From NCBI GenBank assembly GCA_028719885.1, contig JAQYLT010000069.1, positions 1 to 49,596 on the forward strand: 49,596 nucleotides of DNA, written 5' to 3'. Every line of letters begins with the position of its first letter. Position 1 is the first letter of the stretch. The notes beneath the pieces are model-generated. The model was not told the DNA's origin and searched no databases. It was given only the letters and a program-made list of their open reading frames with translations. A program made the position numbers and the translations under genes. The stretch is from Bacillota bacterium. GTDB taxonomy: Bacteria > Bacillota > Clostridia > Oscillospirales > Oscillospiraceae. Of this stretch, positions 22,165-30,464 are shown one piece after another.

Positions 22165-24447
22165 ATGGAAGAGAAAGAACTGAAATCCGTTGGAAAATCC
22201 GTCCGGAAAAAGGATTCCATGCAGCTGCTTCTGGGCAAGCCGGTGTACACAGAGGATGTCACCGGGGATGCCCTGGTGGTCAAGCTGCTGCGAAGCCCCC
22301 ACCCCAACGCCCTGGTGGAAACCATCAACACCGCCGCCGCCAAAAAGGTGCCCGGCGTGGTGGAGATTTTCACCTGGGAGGATGTGCCCGGGAACCGGTT
22401 CGCCATCGCGGGCCAGACCTTCCCCGAACCCTCCCCCTACGACCGGCTGATCATCGACCGGCACGTCCGTTTTGTGGGGGATGTGGTGGCCATCATCGCC
22501 GCGGAGACGGAAAAGGCCGCCCTGAAGGCCATGAAGCTCATCAAGGTCACCTATCAGGTACTGCCCGCCGTGCTGGATTTTCACACCGCCAAGGACAATC
22601 CGGTGCTGGTGCACCCGGAGGAGGACTGGTATCCTCCCTGCCCGGTGGGCGGCGACAACAAGCGGAACCTTGTGGCCAGCGACAGCTGCCAGGACGGAGA
22701 TGTGGACGCCGTGATGGCGGACTGCCCCATTGTTTTGGAGCACACCTTCCACACCAAGGCCTTCAACCAGGCCATGATGGAAACCTTCCGCACCTACTGC
22801 GACATGGACCGCTACGGCCGACTCCATGTGGTTTCCTCCACCCAGATCGTGTTCCACTGCCGCCGGATCATCGCCACCGCCCTGGGCATTCCCAAAAGCC
22901 AGGTGCGGGTGGAAAAGCCCCGGATTGGCGGCGGCTTCGGCGCCAAGCAGACGGCGGTGTGTGAAATCTACCCCGCCTTCGTCACCTGGAAAACCGGCCG
23001 GGCCAGCCGGCTGGTCTACACCCGGCAGGAAGCCCAGATCGCAGGCTCCCCCCGGCACGAAATGGAAATCAAGGTGCGGCTGGGGGCGGACCGGGACGGC
23101 AAAATCCGGGCCCTGGACCTGTATACCCTGTCCAACTCCGGTGCCTACGGCGAGCACGGCCCCACCACCGTGGGACTGTCCGGCCACAAGTCCATCCCCC
23201 TGTACACCGGCAGCCTGGAGGCCTTCCGCTTTGGCTACGATGTGGTGTATACCAACCTCCAGTCCGCCGGGGCCTACCGGGGCTACGGCGCCACCCAGGG
23301 CATTTTCGCCCTGGAATCCATGGTCAATGAGCTGGCGGAAAAGCTGGGCATGGACCCCACGGTGCTCCGGGAGAAAAACATGGTGCGTCAGGGGATGGTG
23401 ATGCCCGCCTACTACGGCGAGGTGGCCAGCGCCTGTGCCCTGGACAAATGCATGGCCCACTGCAAGGAGCTGTTCCACTGGGACGAAAAATACCCCGTCC
23501 GGGACATGGGCGGCGGCAAGGTCCGCACCGCAGGCGTGGCCATGGCCATGCAGGGCAGCTGCATTTCCAGCCTGGATGTGGGCTCCGCCACGGTGAAGCT
23601 CACGGAGGAGGGAGGCTACAATCTGCTCATCGGCGCGGCGGACATGGGCACCGGCTGCGACACCATTCTTTCTCAGATGGTGGCAGAGCACATGGACTGC
23701 CATGTGGACCAGGTGGCGGTGTTCGGCGCGGACACCGACGCCTCCCCCTACGACTCCGGCTCCTACGCCTCCTCCACCACCTACATCACCGGCAAGGCGG
23801 TGGAGCTGGCCTGCGACAAGCTGAAAAAGCAGATGTGCCTCATCGGCGCGGAAATTCTGGGCTGCTCCGAAGCGGAGGTGGAATTTGAAAATGGGCGGGT
23901 GATTCGCCCCGGCACCGGAGAAACGGTCGCCCCGGAGCAGATCGGCGTGAAGAGCCAGCTGTTCAACACCCACCCGGCTGAGGCCACTGCCACCCATTCC
24001 TCCCCGGTTTCTCCCCCGCCCTATATGGTGGGCATGGTGGAAATCGAGCTGGACAAGCTGACGGGTCAGGTAACGGTGCTGGACTACATGGCCGTGGTGG
24101 ACTGCGGCATTCCCATCAACCCGGCTCTGGCCAGAATCCAGACCGAGGGTGGCATCGTCCAGGGCATTGGCCACACCCTGATGGAGAACGTGACCTACCG
24201 CGGCGGCTGCCCGGCGGAGCGGTCGCTGATGCAGTACAAAATCCCCACCCGGCTGGATATGGGTAAACTCACCGTGGAATTTGAGCACAGCCATGAGCCC
24301 ACCGGGCCCTTTGGCGCCAAGTCCATCGGTGAAATCGTCATCAACACCCCCGCCCCCGCCCTGGCCCACGCCATCTACCGGGCCACCGGCGTCTGGCACC
24401 GGGAGCTGCCCATCACCCCGGAGCAAATCGCCATGAACCAGAAATAG
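22165..24447 (+). CDS. Xanthine-dehydrogenase-family molybdenum-binding subunit
   Basis: A 760-residue catalytic subunit. The a/b hammerhead domain (about residues 20-125) precedes the Mo-cofactor domain, with IGGGFGAKQ (about 253-261), AYRGYGATQ (about 370-378) and the catalytic glutamate in GAKSIGE (about 717-723). Such enzymes hydroxylate purines, heterocycles, aldehydes or aromatic acyl-CoAs with water. GGAGG precedes the ATG. The substrate cannot be read from the sequence. The cofactor gene and importer lie divergently upstream on the other strand. A CoA ligase follows, but behind a terminator and its own promoter, so a link to an acyl-CoA substrate is only suggestive. Confidence 0.9.
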   Translation: MEEKELKSVGKSVRKKDSMQLLLGKPVYTEDVTGDALVVKLLRSPHPNALVETINTAAAKKVPGVVEIFTWEDVPGNRFAIAGQTFPEPSPYDRLIIDRHVRFVGDVVAIIAAETEKAALKAMKLIKVTYQVLPAVLDFHTAKDNPVLVHPEEDWYPPCPVGGDNKRNLVASDSCQDGDVDAVMADCPIVLEHTFHTKAFNQAMMETFRTYCDMDRYGRLHVVSSTQIVFHCRRIIATALGIPKSQVRVEKPRIGGGFGAKQTAVCEIYPAFVTWKTGRASRLVYTRQEAQIAGSPRHEMEIKVRLGADRDGKIRALDLYTLSNSGAYGEHGPTTVGLSGHKSIPLYTGSLEAFRFGYDVVYTNLQSAGAYRGYGATQGIFALESMVNELAEKLGMDPTVLREKNMVRQGMVMPAYYGEVASACALDKCMAHCKELFHWDEKYPVRDMGGGKVRTAGVAMAMQGSCISSLDVGSATVKLTEEGGYNLLIGAADMGTGCDTILSQMVAEHMDCHVDQVAVFGADTDASPYDSGSYASSTTYITGKAVELACDKLKKQMCLIGAEILGCSEAEVEFENGRVIRPGTGETVAPEQIGVKSQLFNTHPAEATATHSSPVSPPPYMVGMVEIELDKLTGQVTVLDYMAVVDCGIPINPALARIQTEGGIVQGIGHTLMENVTYRGGCPAERSLMQYKIPTRLDMGKLTVEFEHSHEPTGPFGAKSIGEIVINTPAPALAHAIYRATGVWHRELPITPEQIAMNQK

Positions 24448-24453
24448 CCCCTC

Positions 24454-24487
24454 AGGCGCTGCCAAATCCGGGCAGCGCCTGCTTTTT
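24454..24487 (+). terminator. Terminator of the molybdenum hydroxylase operon
   Basis: A perfect 10-bp stem (AGGCGCTGCC / GGCAGCGCCT) with a 7-nt loop, followed by GCTTTTT, 7 nt past the stop. Confidence 0.88.
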
Positions 24488-24512
24488 GGGGGTAGAAATA
24501 TAAAAAAGACTG

Positions 24513-24521
24513 TGGTATAAT
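24513..24521 (+). promoter_or_regulatory. Extended -10 promoter for the acyl-CoA ligase operon
   Basis: TGGTATAAT is a consensus -10 with the TGn extension; no good -35 is seen 17 nt upstream. Confidence 0.5.
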
Positions 24522-24532
24522 ATAGAATTATC

Positions 24533-24580
24533 CGTGTATCGGCTTGACGCAGCATTGCGAGAGATTGGGCAAGGCCGATG
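24533..24580. repeat. Minimal remnant of the long-form repeat (outer arms only)
   Basis: CGTGTATCGGCTTGACGCAGC is joined after about 17 nt to AAGGCCGATGAGCAC. These are the two outer arms seen at 11358-11703 and 15954-16237 with the whole interior missing. Confidence 0.6.
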
Positions 24581-24628
24581 AGCACAGCATCTTATTTCGT
24601 TGATACAGAAAGGATATGAAAATCAATT

Positions 24629-26353
24629 ATGGGCTTGTCCTCTTCCTCTCCCTGGCTGAAATACTACGGAAACACCCCCGCCTCCCTGGATTACCCCCAC
24701 CTGACCATGTATCAGATGGTGGCCCAGGCCGCCAAGCGGAAGCCGAACAACACCGCCTATGTGTTCATGGGCAAAAAGACCAGCTATCAGGAATTCATGC
24801 AGCGGATTGAAGCCGCCGCCAAGGGCCTGTACAAAATGGGCATCCGCAAGGGCGACCGGGTGACCATCTGCATGGCCAACACCCCTCAGGCGCTGGACTG
24901 CTTCTATGCCCTGAACCGGATCGGCGCCATCCCCAACATGATCCACCCCCTGTCCGCCTCCCAGGAAATCGCCTTCTATCTGAATTTCTCCAAGTCCAAG
25001 GCCATTCTCACCCTGGACCAGTTCTACTACAAGGTGGCGGAGATTCTGCCCCAGCTGGAAAACGAATGCCAGGTGCTGATTGCCAAGGTGGTGGACGAGC
25101 TGCCCGCCCCCCTGAATCTGCTCTACCCCATGACCAAGGGCGCCCGGGCCATCAAGAAGCTGCCCAAGACCGGCTATACCCTCTGGTACAAAATGGTTGC
25201 CGCAGGAAAGAACCAGGTGCTGCCCCCTCACGACGGAAAATATGACGACTGCGGCGCCATCCTCTACTCCGGCGGCACCACCGGCACCACCAAGGGCATC
25301 ATGCTCTCCAACCTGAATTTCAACGCCCTGGCCCTGCAGACCATTGCCGCCTCCGGCTTTTCCATGGAGGAAATCTCCGAAATGAAGATGCTCTCCGTCA
25401 TGCCCGTGTTCCATGGCTTCGGCCTGGGCATCGGCATCCACACCCCCCTGGTTGCCGGAGGCACCTGCATCCTCATTCCCCAATTCAATGTGAACACCTA
25501 CGCCGAGGTGCTGGTAAAGCAGAAGCCCAACCTGATTCCCGGCGTGCCCACCCTGTTTGAAGCCCTGCTCCGGGCGGAAAAGCTGGAGGGCGCGGACCTG
25601 AGCTTCCTCAAGGGCATTTTCTCCGGCGGCGACAGCCTCTCCCCGGAGCTGAAGAAAAAGGTGGACGCCTTCCTCAAGGCCCACGGCTGCAGCCAGCAGA
25701 TTCGGGAGGGCTACGGCACCACCGAGTGCGTCACCGCCTCCTGCCTCACCCCCAAGGACTATGCCCGGGCGGGCTCCATCGGCGTTCCTTTCCCGGATAC
25801 CTTCTATAAAATCGTGGAGCCCGGCACCACCAACGAGGTGGAGCCCAATGTGGAGGGCGAGATCTGCGTCTCCGGCCCCACTGTGATGATGGGCTATATG
25901 GACAACCCCGAGGAAACCGCCGGTGCCCTGAAACGGCACTACGACGGCCGCATCTGGCTTCACACCGGCGACCTGGGCTACATGGACCAGGATGGTTTTG
26001 TGTACTTCCGCCAGCGGATGAAGCGGATGATCATCACCTCCGGCTACAATGTCTATCCCTCCCAGCTGGAAAACATCATCGACGGCCACGAAAAGGTGCT
26101 GCTGTCCTGCGTCATCGGCGTGAAGGACCCCTACCGGGTGCAGCGGGTGAAGGCCTACGTGGTGCCCATGCCCGGGGTGGAGCCCACTGAAGAGCTGAAG
26201 GCGGAGCTGATGGAATACTGCTCCAAGCACATCGCCAAGTACGCCATGCCCCGGGAGATGGAATTCCGCAAGGAGCTGCCCAAGACCCTGGTTGGCAAGG
26301 TGGCCTACCGGGTGCTGGAGGAAGAAGCCAACGCCGCCACGGAGAGGGACTGA
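24629..26353 (+). CDS. AMP-binding acyl-CoA ligase (ANL family)
   Basis: A 574-residue adenylate-forming enzyme that would activate a carboxylic acid with ATP and CoA. The P-loop YSGGTTGTTKG is at about residue 215, the A5 motif GYGTTE near 365, LHTGDLGYMDQDGFVYFRQR with MIITSGYNVYP near 450-480, and the C-terminal catalytic lysine in PKTLVGKVAYR near 555. The closest impression is long-chain or medium-chain acyl-CoA synthetase, but the acid is not determined. No good ribosome site is seen at the expected distance; AAAGGA lies 14 nt upstream. Its stop overlaps the next ATG by one base. Confidence 0.88.
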   Translation: MGLSSSSPWLKYYGNTPASLDYPHLTMYQMVAQAAKRKPNNTAYVFMGKKTSYQEFMQRIEAAAKGLYKMGIRKGDRVTICMANTPQALDCFYALNRIGAIPNMIHPLSASQEIAFYLNFSKSKAILTLDQFYYKVAEILPQLENECQVLIAKVVDELPAPLNLLYPMTKGARAIKKLPKTGYTLWYKMVAAGKNQVLPPHDGKYDDCGAILYSGGTTGTTKGIMLSNLNFNALALQTIAASGFSMEEISEMKMLSVMPVFHGFGLGIGIHTPLVAGGTCILIPQFNVNTYAEVLVKQKPNLIPGVPTLFEALLRAEKLEGADLSFLKGIFSGGDSLSPELKKKVDAFLKAHGCSQQIREGYGTTECVTASCLTPKDYARAGSIGVPFPDTFYKIVEPGTTNEVEPNVEGEICVSGPTVMMGYMDNPEETAGALKRHYDGRIWLHTGDLGYMDQDGFVYFRQRMKRMIITSGYNVYPSQLENIIDGHEKVLLSCVIGVKDPYRVQRVKAYVVPMPGVEPTEELKAELMEYCSKHIAKYAMPREMEFRKELPKTLVGKVAYRVLEEEANAATERD

Positions 26354-27072
26354 TGAAAAAACGCATCTGGGAGCTGGATGCCGCCCGGGGGCTGGCCCTG
26401 CTGGGCATGCTCATCGTCCACCTGATCTACGACCTGGTGGAATTGGTGGGGGTATTCTCCTGGCGGGAGCCGGCGTGGTTCCTCTTTGTCAAGAACAACT
26501 GCGGCTTCATCTTTCTGGTCATCTCCGGTGTCAGCGCGTCCCTTGGAAGCCGCTCCCTGCGGCGGGGCATTCAGGTGTTTCTCTGTGGGCTATTGTGCAC
26601 CGCCGTCACCGGCGGGATGTATCTGCTGGGCTGGGCGGACCGGAGCATTGTCATCTATTTCGGCGTGCTGCACTGCCTGGGTGTGTGCATGGTGCTGTGG
26701 CACTGGCTGAGAAGACTGCCCGGCTGGCTGACCGCCGGACTGGGCCTGCTCCTGACGGCGGCGGGACTGGTGCTGGGTCGGCTCTATCTGGATGTCCACT
26801 GGTCCCTGATCCCCCTGGGGCTTTGCCCGGTGTGGTTCCATTCCTCGGACTATTTCCCCCTGCTGCCCAATCTGGGCTTCTTCCTGCTGGGGGCGGAGCT
26901 GGGGCGGATGCTCTACCGGGAAAAGAAAACCCGGCTGTCCCAGATCAACGCTGACTGTCCCCCCATTCGGCTGCTGCGGACCATGGGCACCCACTCCCTG
27001 TGGATTTATCTATTTCACCAGCCGGTGCTGGCCGGCATCTGCCTGGTGATGAAATGGATTGTGTCAAGCTAA
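26353..27072 (+). CDS. DUF1624/HGSNAT-like membrane protein
   Basis: A 239-residue integral membrane protein with about seven helices. The opening KRIWELDAARGLALLGMLIVH followed by the GGFIFLVISGVSASLGSRSLRRG-like segment is the pattern of the heparan-alpha-glucosaminide acetyltransferase catalytic-like family (DUF1624), whose bacterial members are thought to move acyl groups across the membrane. The histidine in MLIVHLIYD is where the family has its conserved residue. It directly follows the acyl-CoA ligase with a one-base overlap (TGATG), so the ligase may supply its acyl donor; this link is inference. Confidence 0.8.
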   Translation: MKKRIWELDAARGLALLGMLIVHLIYDLVELVGVFSWREPAWFLFVKNNCGFIFLVISGVSASLGSRSLRRGIQVFLCGLLCTAVTGGMYLLGWADRSIVIYFGVLHCLGVCMVLWHWLRRLPGWLTAGLGLLLTAAGLVLGRLYLDVHWSLIPLGLCPVWFHSSDYFPLLPNLGFFLLGAELGRMLYREKKTRLSQINADCPPIRLLRTMGTHSLWIYLFHQPVLAGICLVMKWIVSS

Positions 27073-27086
27073 AAGGAGGCATTGCC

Positions 27087-27800
27087 ATGAACAAAGAAAA
27101 GCAATTGCGGCTGCTGCCGCCCATTTTCCTGCTGTTGGGTCTGGGAGCCTGGGAGCTGCAGAACCGGCTGTTCGCCAACCATGTGGAGGACCCGGTTTCC
27201 GGTCTGCTTCCCCCCGCCACGGTGCCGGAGATCTTGCTGTGGGTGCTCACGGCCTGCGTGATCGTGGCGGCGTTTCTTCTGCCCCGGAAAGCAAAAATGG
27301 GCCAGGGCGGCAAGATCACCGGTGCCCTCAGCGACGTGTTCTTCGCCGCCGGTGTGCTGACCCTGCTGCTGGAGCCCCTGAAAGGCCCCGCCGCGCTGGT
27401 GCTGATTTATAAGGCGTTCTGCATCATCACCGCCGTGTGCCTGGTGGTCACCGCCGTGCTGCGGCTGCTGAACAAGGCGCCCTTTTTCCTGCTCTCCGTG
27501 GCGCCCTGTGTGCTGTGCGTGCTGCAGCTGATGGAGTACTACCAGAGCTTCAGCGAGGTGCCCCAGCTGATGAATTATCTGTTTGGCCTGGGGGCGGTGC
27601 TGTGCCTGGTGCTGTCCGCCTATCACCGGATGGCCCGGGCGGCGGGACTGCCGGACAAGCCTTGGCACTATTCCGTCGGTCTGCTGGCGGAGTACTTCTG
27701 CGCCGCCGCCGTGGCCCAGGGGGTGTACGTGTCCTTCTTCTGTGCCGCCGCCGTATGGATGATGGCAGAGATGTCCCGGCTCCGTCCGGCGGAGGAATGA
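27087..27800 (+). CDS. Multi-helix membrane protein of unknown function
   Basis: A 237-residue protein with about seven hydrophobic helices and short polar loops, starting MNKEKQLRLLPPIFLLLGLG. No conserved catalytic motif is visible. AAAAGGAGG lies 7 nt before the ATG at 27087; a frame extending upstream to 27000 lies inside the preceding gene and is not used. It lies 14 nt after the DUF1624 gene and 3 nt before the CCA-adding enzyme gene, so all four genes from 24629 form one unit. Confidence 0.78.
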   Translation: MNKEKQLRLLPPIFLLLGLGAWELQNRLFANHVEDPVSGLLPPATVPEILLWVLTACVIVAAFLLPRKAKMGQGGKITGALSDVFFAAGVLTLLLEPLKGPAALVLIYKAFCIITAVCLVVTAVLRLLNKAPFFLLSVAPCVLCVLQLMEYYQSFSEVPQLMNYLFGLGAVLCLVLSAYHRMARAAGLPDKPWHYSVGLLAEYFCAAAVAQGVYVSFFCAAAVWMMAEMSRLRPAEE

Positions 27801-27803
27801 GCC

Positions 27804-29120
27804 ATGACCTTGCCGGAGCAGATTGCCCGCTGCCTGCAGATGCTGGAAAGCGCCGGCTATGCCGCCTATCTGGTGGGAGGCTGTGTGCGGGATGATCTGA
27901 TGGGCATTTCCCCCCAGGATTTTGACCTGTGCACCGCCGCCCTGCCGGAGCAGACCGCCGCCGTTTTCGCTGGCATCCCCCAGGACCTGACCGGAGTCCG
28001 CCACGGCACGGTAAAGCTGCTGATGGAGGGAATGGAGGTGGAAATCACCACCTTCCGCCGGGAGGGCAGCTACCAGGACAACCGCCACCCGGATTGGGTG
28101 GAATTCGTGCCGGACATCCGGGAGGACCTGGCCCGGCGGGATTTCACCGTCAACGCCATTGCCTATTCCCCCAGCCGGGGGTATGTGGACCCTTTCGGCG
28201 GCAGGGCAGACCTCCAATCCGGAATCCTGCGCTGCGTGGGGGAGCCGGAAAGGCGCTTCCGGGAGGATGCCCTGCGGATTCTCCGGGGGATGCGCTTTGC
28301 TGCCCGGTTTGGCTTTCTGCCGGAGCCGGCCACCCAGGATGCCATGATCGGTCTTGCCCCCCTGACGGATGCCCTGGCCCGGGAGCGGGTGTATCAGGAG
28401 CTGTCCGGCTTCCTGCTGAAAGCGGATGTACCCAATCTGCTCCGCTTCGCCCCCATTCTGGCCCAGGTCATTCCGGAGCTTTCTCCCACCCTGGGCTTTT
28501 TGCAGCACTCACCCCACCACGCCTACGATGTGTTCACCCACACCGCCCATGTCACCGCCGCCGTTGCCCCGGTGCTTTCCCTGCGGTGGGCGGCGCTGCT
28601 CCACGACATCGGCAAGGTGCCCTGCTTTAGCCAGGACGAAAACGGCCGGGGGCACTTCAAGGGCCATGCCCAGGTGAGCGCCCAGATGGCGGATGCCGTT
28701 CTGCACCGGCTGCATGCCCCCACCCAGCTGCGGGAGACGGCAGTTTGGCTCATCGACCACCACATGACCGTGCTCCAGCCGGAGGAAGCCCTGCTGCGCC
28801 GCAGCCTGTCCCGCTATGGCCGGGAGCGTCTGGAGCTGCTGCTCTGCCTCCAGGAGGCGGACATGAAAGGCAAGGGCACCCGGGAGCACGAAAACAGCCA
28901 GCGCTACCCCCGTCTGCGGGAAATTCTCTCCCAATTGGACGCCCAGGAGGGGCGGCTGACCCTGAAGTCCCTGAAAATTAACGGCAATGATTTGATTGCC
29001 CTGGGTATGACCGGCAGGCAGATCGGCGACTGCCTGAACCGCCTGCTGGAGCAGGTGCTCAGCGGCAGCCTGGAAAATGAAAAATCCGCCCTGATCCAGG
29101 CGGCAAAAGGCGAAAAATAA
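27804..29120 (+). CDS. cca: CCA-adding tRNA nucleotidyltransferase with HD domain
   Basis: A 438-residue class II nucleotidyltransferase that builds or repairs the CCA end of tRNA. The catalytic head has LVGGCVRDDLMG and the metal aspartates in DFDLCTA (about residues 24-46), RRDFTVNAIAY near 112, and ERRFREDALRILRGMRFAARFGF (about 150-173), the nucleotide-selecting neck. An HD phosphohydrolase domain follows (about 240-370; HDIGKVP near 268). The HD extension is found in many Firmicute and gamma-proteobacterial members. It ends the operon at the terminator 29119-29152. Confidence 0.92.
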   Translation: MTLPEQIARCLQMLESAGYAAYLVGGCVRDDLMGISPQDFDLCTAALPEQTAAVFAGIPQDLTGVRHGTVKLLMEGMEVEITTFRREGSYQDNRHPDWVEFVPDIREDLARRDFTVNAIAYSPSRGYVDPFGGRADLQSGILRCVGEPERRFREDALRILRGMRFAARFGFLPEPATQDAMIGLAPLTDALARERVYQELSGFLLKADVPNLLRFAPILAQVIPELSPTLGFLQHSPHHAYDVFTHTAHVTAAVAPVLSLRWAALLHDIGKVPCFSQDENGRGHFKGHAQVSAQMADAVLHRLHAPTQLRETAVWLIDHHMTVLQPEEALLRRSLSRYGRERLELLLCLQEADMKGKGTREHENSQRYPRLREILSQLDAQEGRLTLKSLKINGNDLIALGMTGRQIGDCLNRLLEQVLSGSLENEKSALIQAAKGEK

Positions 29121-29152
29121 AAGGAGCTTTCCAAAACCGGGAAGCTCCTTTT
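29119..29152. terminator. Bidirectional terminator between cca and the siroheme reductase gene
   Basis: Arms AAGGAGCTTTCC and GGGAAGCTCCTT (12 bp, one G-U) with a loop of six; TTTTTT follows on the forward strand and a run of A precedes it, giving U on the reverse transcript too. The flanking genes converge here. Confidence 0.88.
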
Positions 29153-29159
29153 TTGAAAA

Positions 29160-30047
29160 TTACTCACCCAGCAGCTTTTTTTCCACGTACTCGAAGCCCA
29201 GGCGGCTGACGGTATCGGCGAACCGCTCTCCGGCGATTCCCTCGTCCCGGAACAGGAGGATGGCTCGGTCCACGACCTCCATCACCTCGTCCATATCGGT
29301 GAAAATCTTGCTCAGGGGACGGCCCATGGCAGTGCGCTTGCCCCAGCGGCCGCCGATGTAAATTTTGGCGCCCTCCACATAGCTGTCGGTGACATGGAAC
29401 GGGCATTTCCCGGCGCAGCGGCCGCAGTTGTTGCAGCCCTCCCAGTTCAGCTTTCCGTCCTCCACGTGGGCTACCTTAATGGGGCAGTTGGCCGCCACCT
29501 GGCATTTCTTGCAGCCACGGCACTTGTCCAGATCCCGCTGGAACACCCGCTGGCCCACGATGCCGATGTCGTTTAAATCCGGCTTGACGCAGTTGTTGGG
29601 GCAGCCGCCCACGGCGATTTTGAACTTATGGGGCAGCTTCATGTCGTGGTAGCCCTCATAAAAGCGCTCATGAATCTTCTCGCTCAGGTCGTAGGTGTCC
29701 AGCAGGCCATACTGGCAGGTGGTACCCTTGCAGGAGACCACGGGCCGCACCTTTGCGCCGGTGCCGCCGGTTTCCAGGCCGTTTTCTTTCAAAAATGCAA
29801 AGAGTGCCTCCAGCTTGTCGTAGGGCACGCCCTGAATTTCCTGGGTCAGCCGGGTGGTCATGGTGATGCTGCCGCTGCCGAATTTGTCGGAGGCCTCGGC
29901 AATCACCCGGGCCTCCTGGGCGGTGATTTTACCGTTGCGGGTGAGCACACGGACATTGAAAATATCCTCATATCGCTTGTCCTTCAGGCAGCCCAGGGCC
30001 TTGACCCGCTTGACTTCCTCCGGACTGATTTTCTCTTCTGTTTTCAT
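29160..30047 (-). CDS. Siroheme/4Fe-4S nitrite-sulfite reductase-type protein with ferredoxin domain
   Basis: A 295-residue protein. Residues 1-100 are the N-terminal ferredoxin-like half domain (ITMTTRLTQEIQGVPYDKLE). Cysteines at 106 and 111 (SCKGTTC) and at 149 and 153 (GGCPNNC) form the siroheme-linked [4Fe-4S] site. Two further [4Fe-4S] clusters are encoded by CRGCKKC...CP (176-189) and CNNCGRCAGKCP (205-216). This arrangement resembles AsrC, the catalytic subunit of anaerobic sulfite reductase, but asrA and asrB are not beside it. A lone gene with its own promoter at 30079-30107. The electron acceptor may be sulfite or nitrite; not proven. Confidence 0.83.
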   Translation of the reverse strand: MKTEEKISPEEVKRVKALGCLKDKRYEDIFNVRVLTRNGKITAQEARVIAEASDKFGSGSITMTTRLTQEIQGVPYDKLEALFAFLKENGLETGGTGAKVRPVVSCKGTTCQYGLLDTYDLSEKIHERFYEGYHDMKLPHKFKIAVGGCPNNCVKPDLNDIGIVGQRVFQRDLDKCRGCKKCQVAANCPIKVAHVEDGKLNWEGCNNCGRCAGKCPFHVTDSYVEGAKIYIGGRWGKRTAMGRPLSKIFTDMDEVMEVVDRAILLFRDEGIAGERFADTVSRLGFEYVEKKLLGE

Positions 30048-30078
30048 AGAGGCACTTCCTTTTTATTTGGTTTTTTTC

Positions 30079-30107
30079 ATTGTAGCAACGGCGAAAAAAA
30101 TTGTCAA
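30079..30107 (-). promoter_or_regulatory. Promoter of the siroheme reductase gene
   Basis: Reverse strand TTGACA (30102-30107), 17-nt spacer, TACAAT (30079-30084): 11 of 12 to consensus. Confidence 0.85.
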
Positions 30108-30143
30108 TGTCTGATTTGAAAAATCATCTTCCCGCCGCCCCTC

Positions 30144-30172
30144 TTTACTATTGGCTGATTTTCTGCTAGAAT
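30144..30172 (+). promoter_or_regulatory. Promoter of the small acidic protein-gluQ unit
   Basis: TTTACT (30144-30149), 17-nt spacer, TAGAAT (30167-30172) with TGC just upstream (extended -10). Confidence 0.55.
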
Positions 30173-30197
30173 AATCACCAGCGAAGGAGGGAACGCC

Positions 30198-30464
30198 ATG
30201 TTTGACAATCCCAAAAAGGAGCTGCAGCGGCTGGAGGATCAGCTGCTGGCGGCAGAGGAGGTCCAGTGGCAAGAAAGCTGGGAGGAGGGACCGCCCCAGG
30301 AGGCAGGTAAATTCCTGCGGGAGGAGGACCAGGAGGAACTGCCGGAGGAAGAAGAACCGGAAGCCCCCCAGAATCCCAGCCGGACCCCCATGCTGGTGGC
30401 GCTGCTCCTGATTGAAATCGGTGTGCTGTTCGCGGCGCTGGCCTGGTGGCTGCTATGGAGATAA
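30198..30464 (+). CDS. Small acidic tail-anchored membrane protein
   Basis: An 88-residue protein, MFDNPKKELQRLEDQLLAAE, with a strongly acidic middle (EEDQEELPEEEEPEAP) and a single C-terminal hydrophobic helix (about residues 65-87) ending in WLLWR. The helix predicts a cytoplasmic domain held at the membrane. GAAGGAGGG lies 7-8 nt before the ATG. Its 3' end overlaps the gluQ start by 10 nt. I do not recognise a family; coupling to gluQ is probably only for expression. Confidence 0.72.
   Translation: MFDNPKKELQRLEDQLLAAEEVQWQESWEEGPPQEAGKFLREEDQEELPEEEEPEAPQNPSRTPMLVALLLIEIGVLFAALAWWLLWR

Noticed and set aside
21958..24585. A long reverse-strand open frame opposite the molybdenum hydroxylase genes (875 codons)
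   Set aside because: The forward frame carries unmistakable xanthine-dehydrogenase motifs; the reverse frame has low-complexity composition and no recognisable domain.
24616..24810. A 64-codon open frame starting 13 nt before the acyl-CoA ligase
   Set aside because: It runs out of frame through the conserved ligase N-terminus and its AGGAT is only 2 nt from its ATG.
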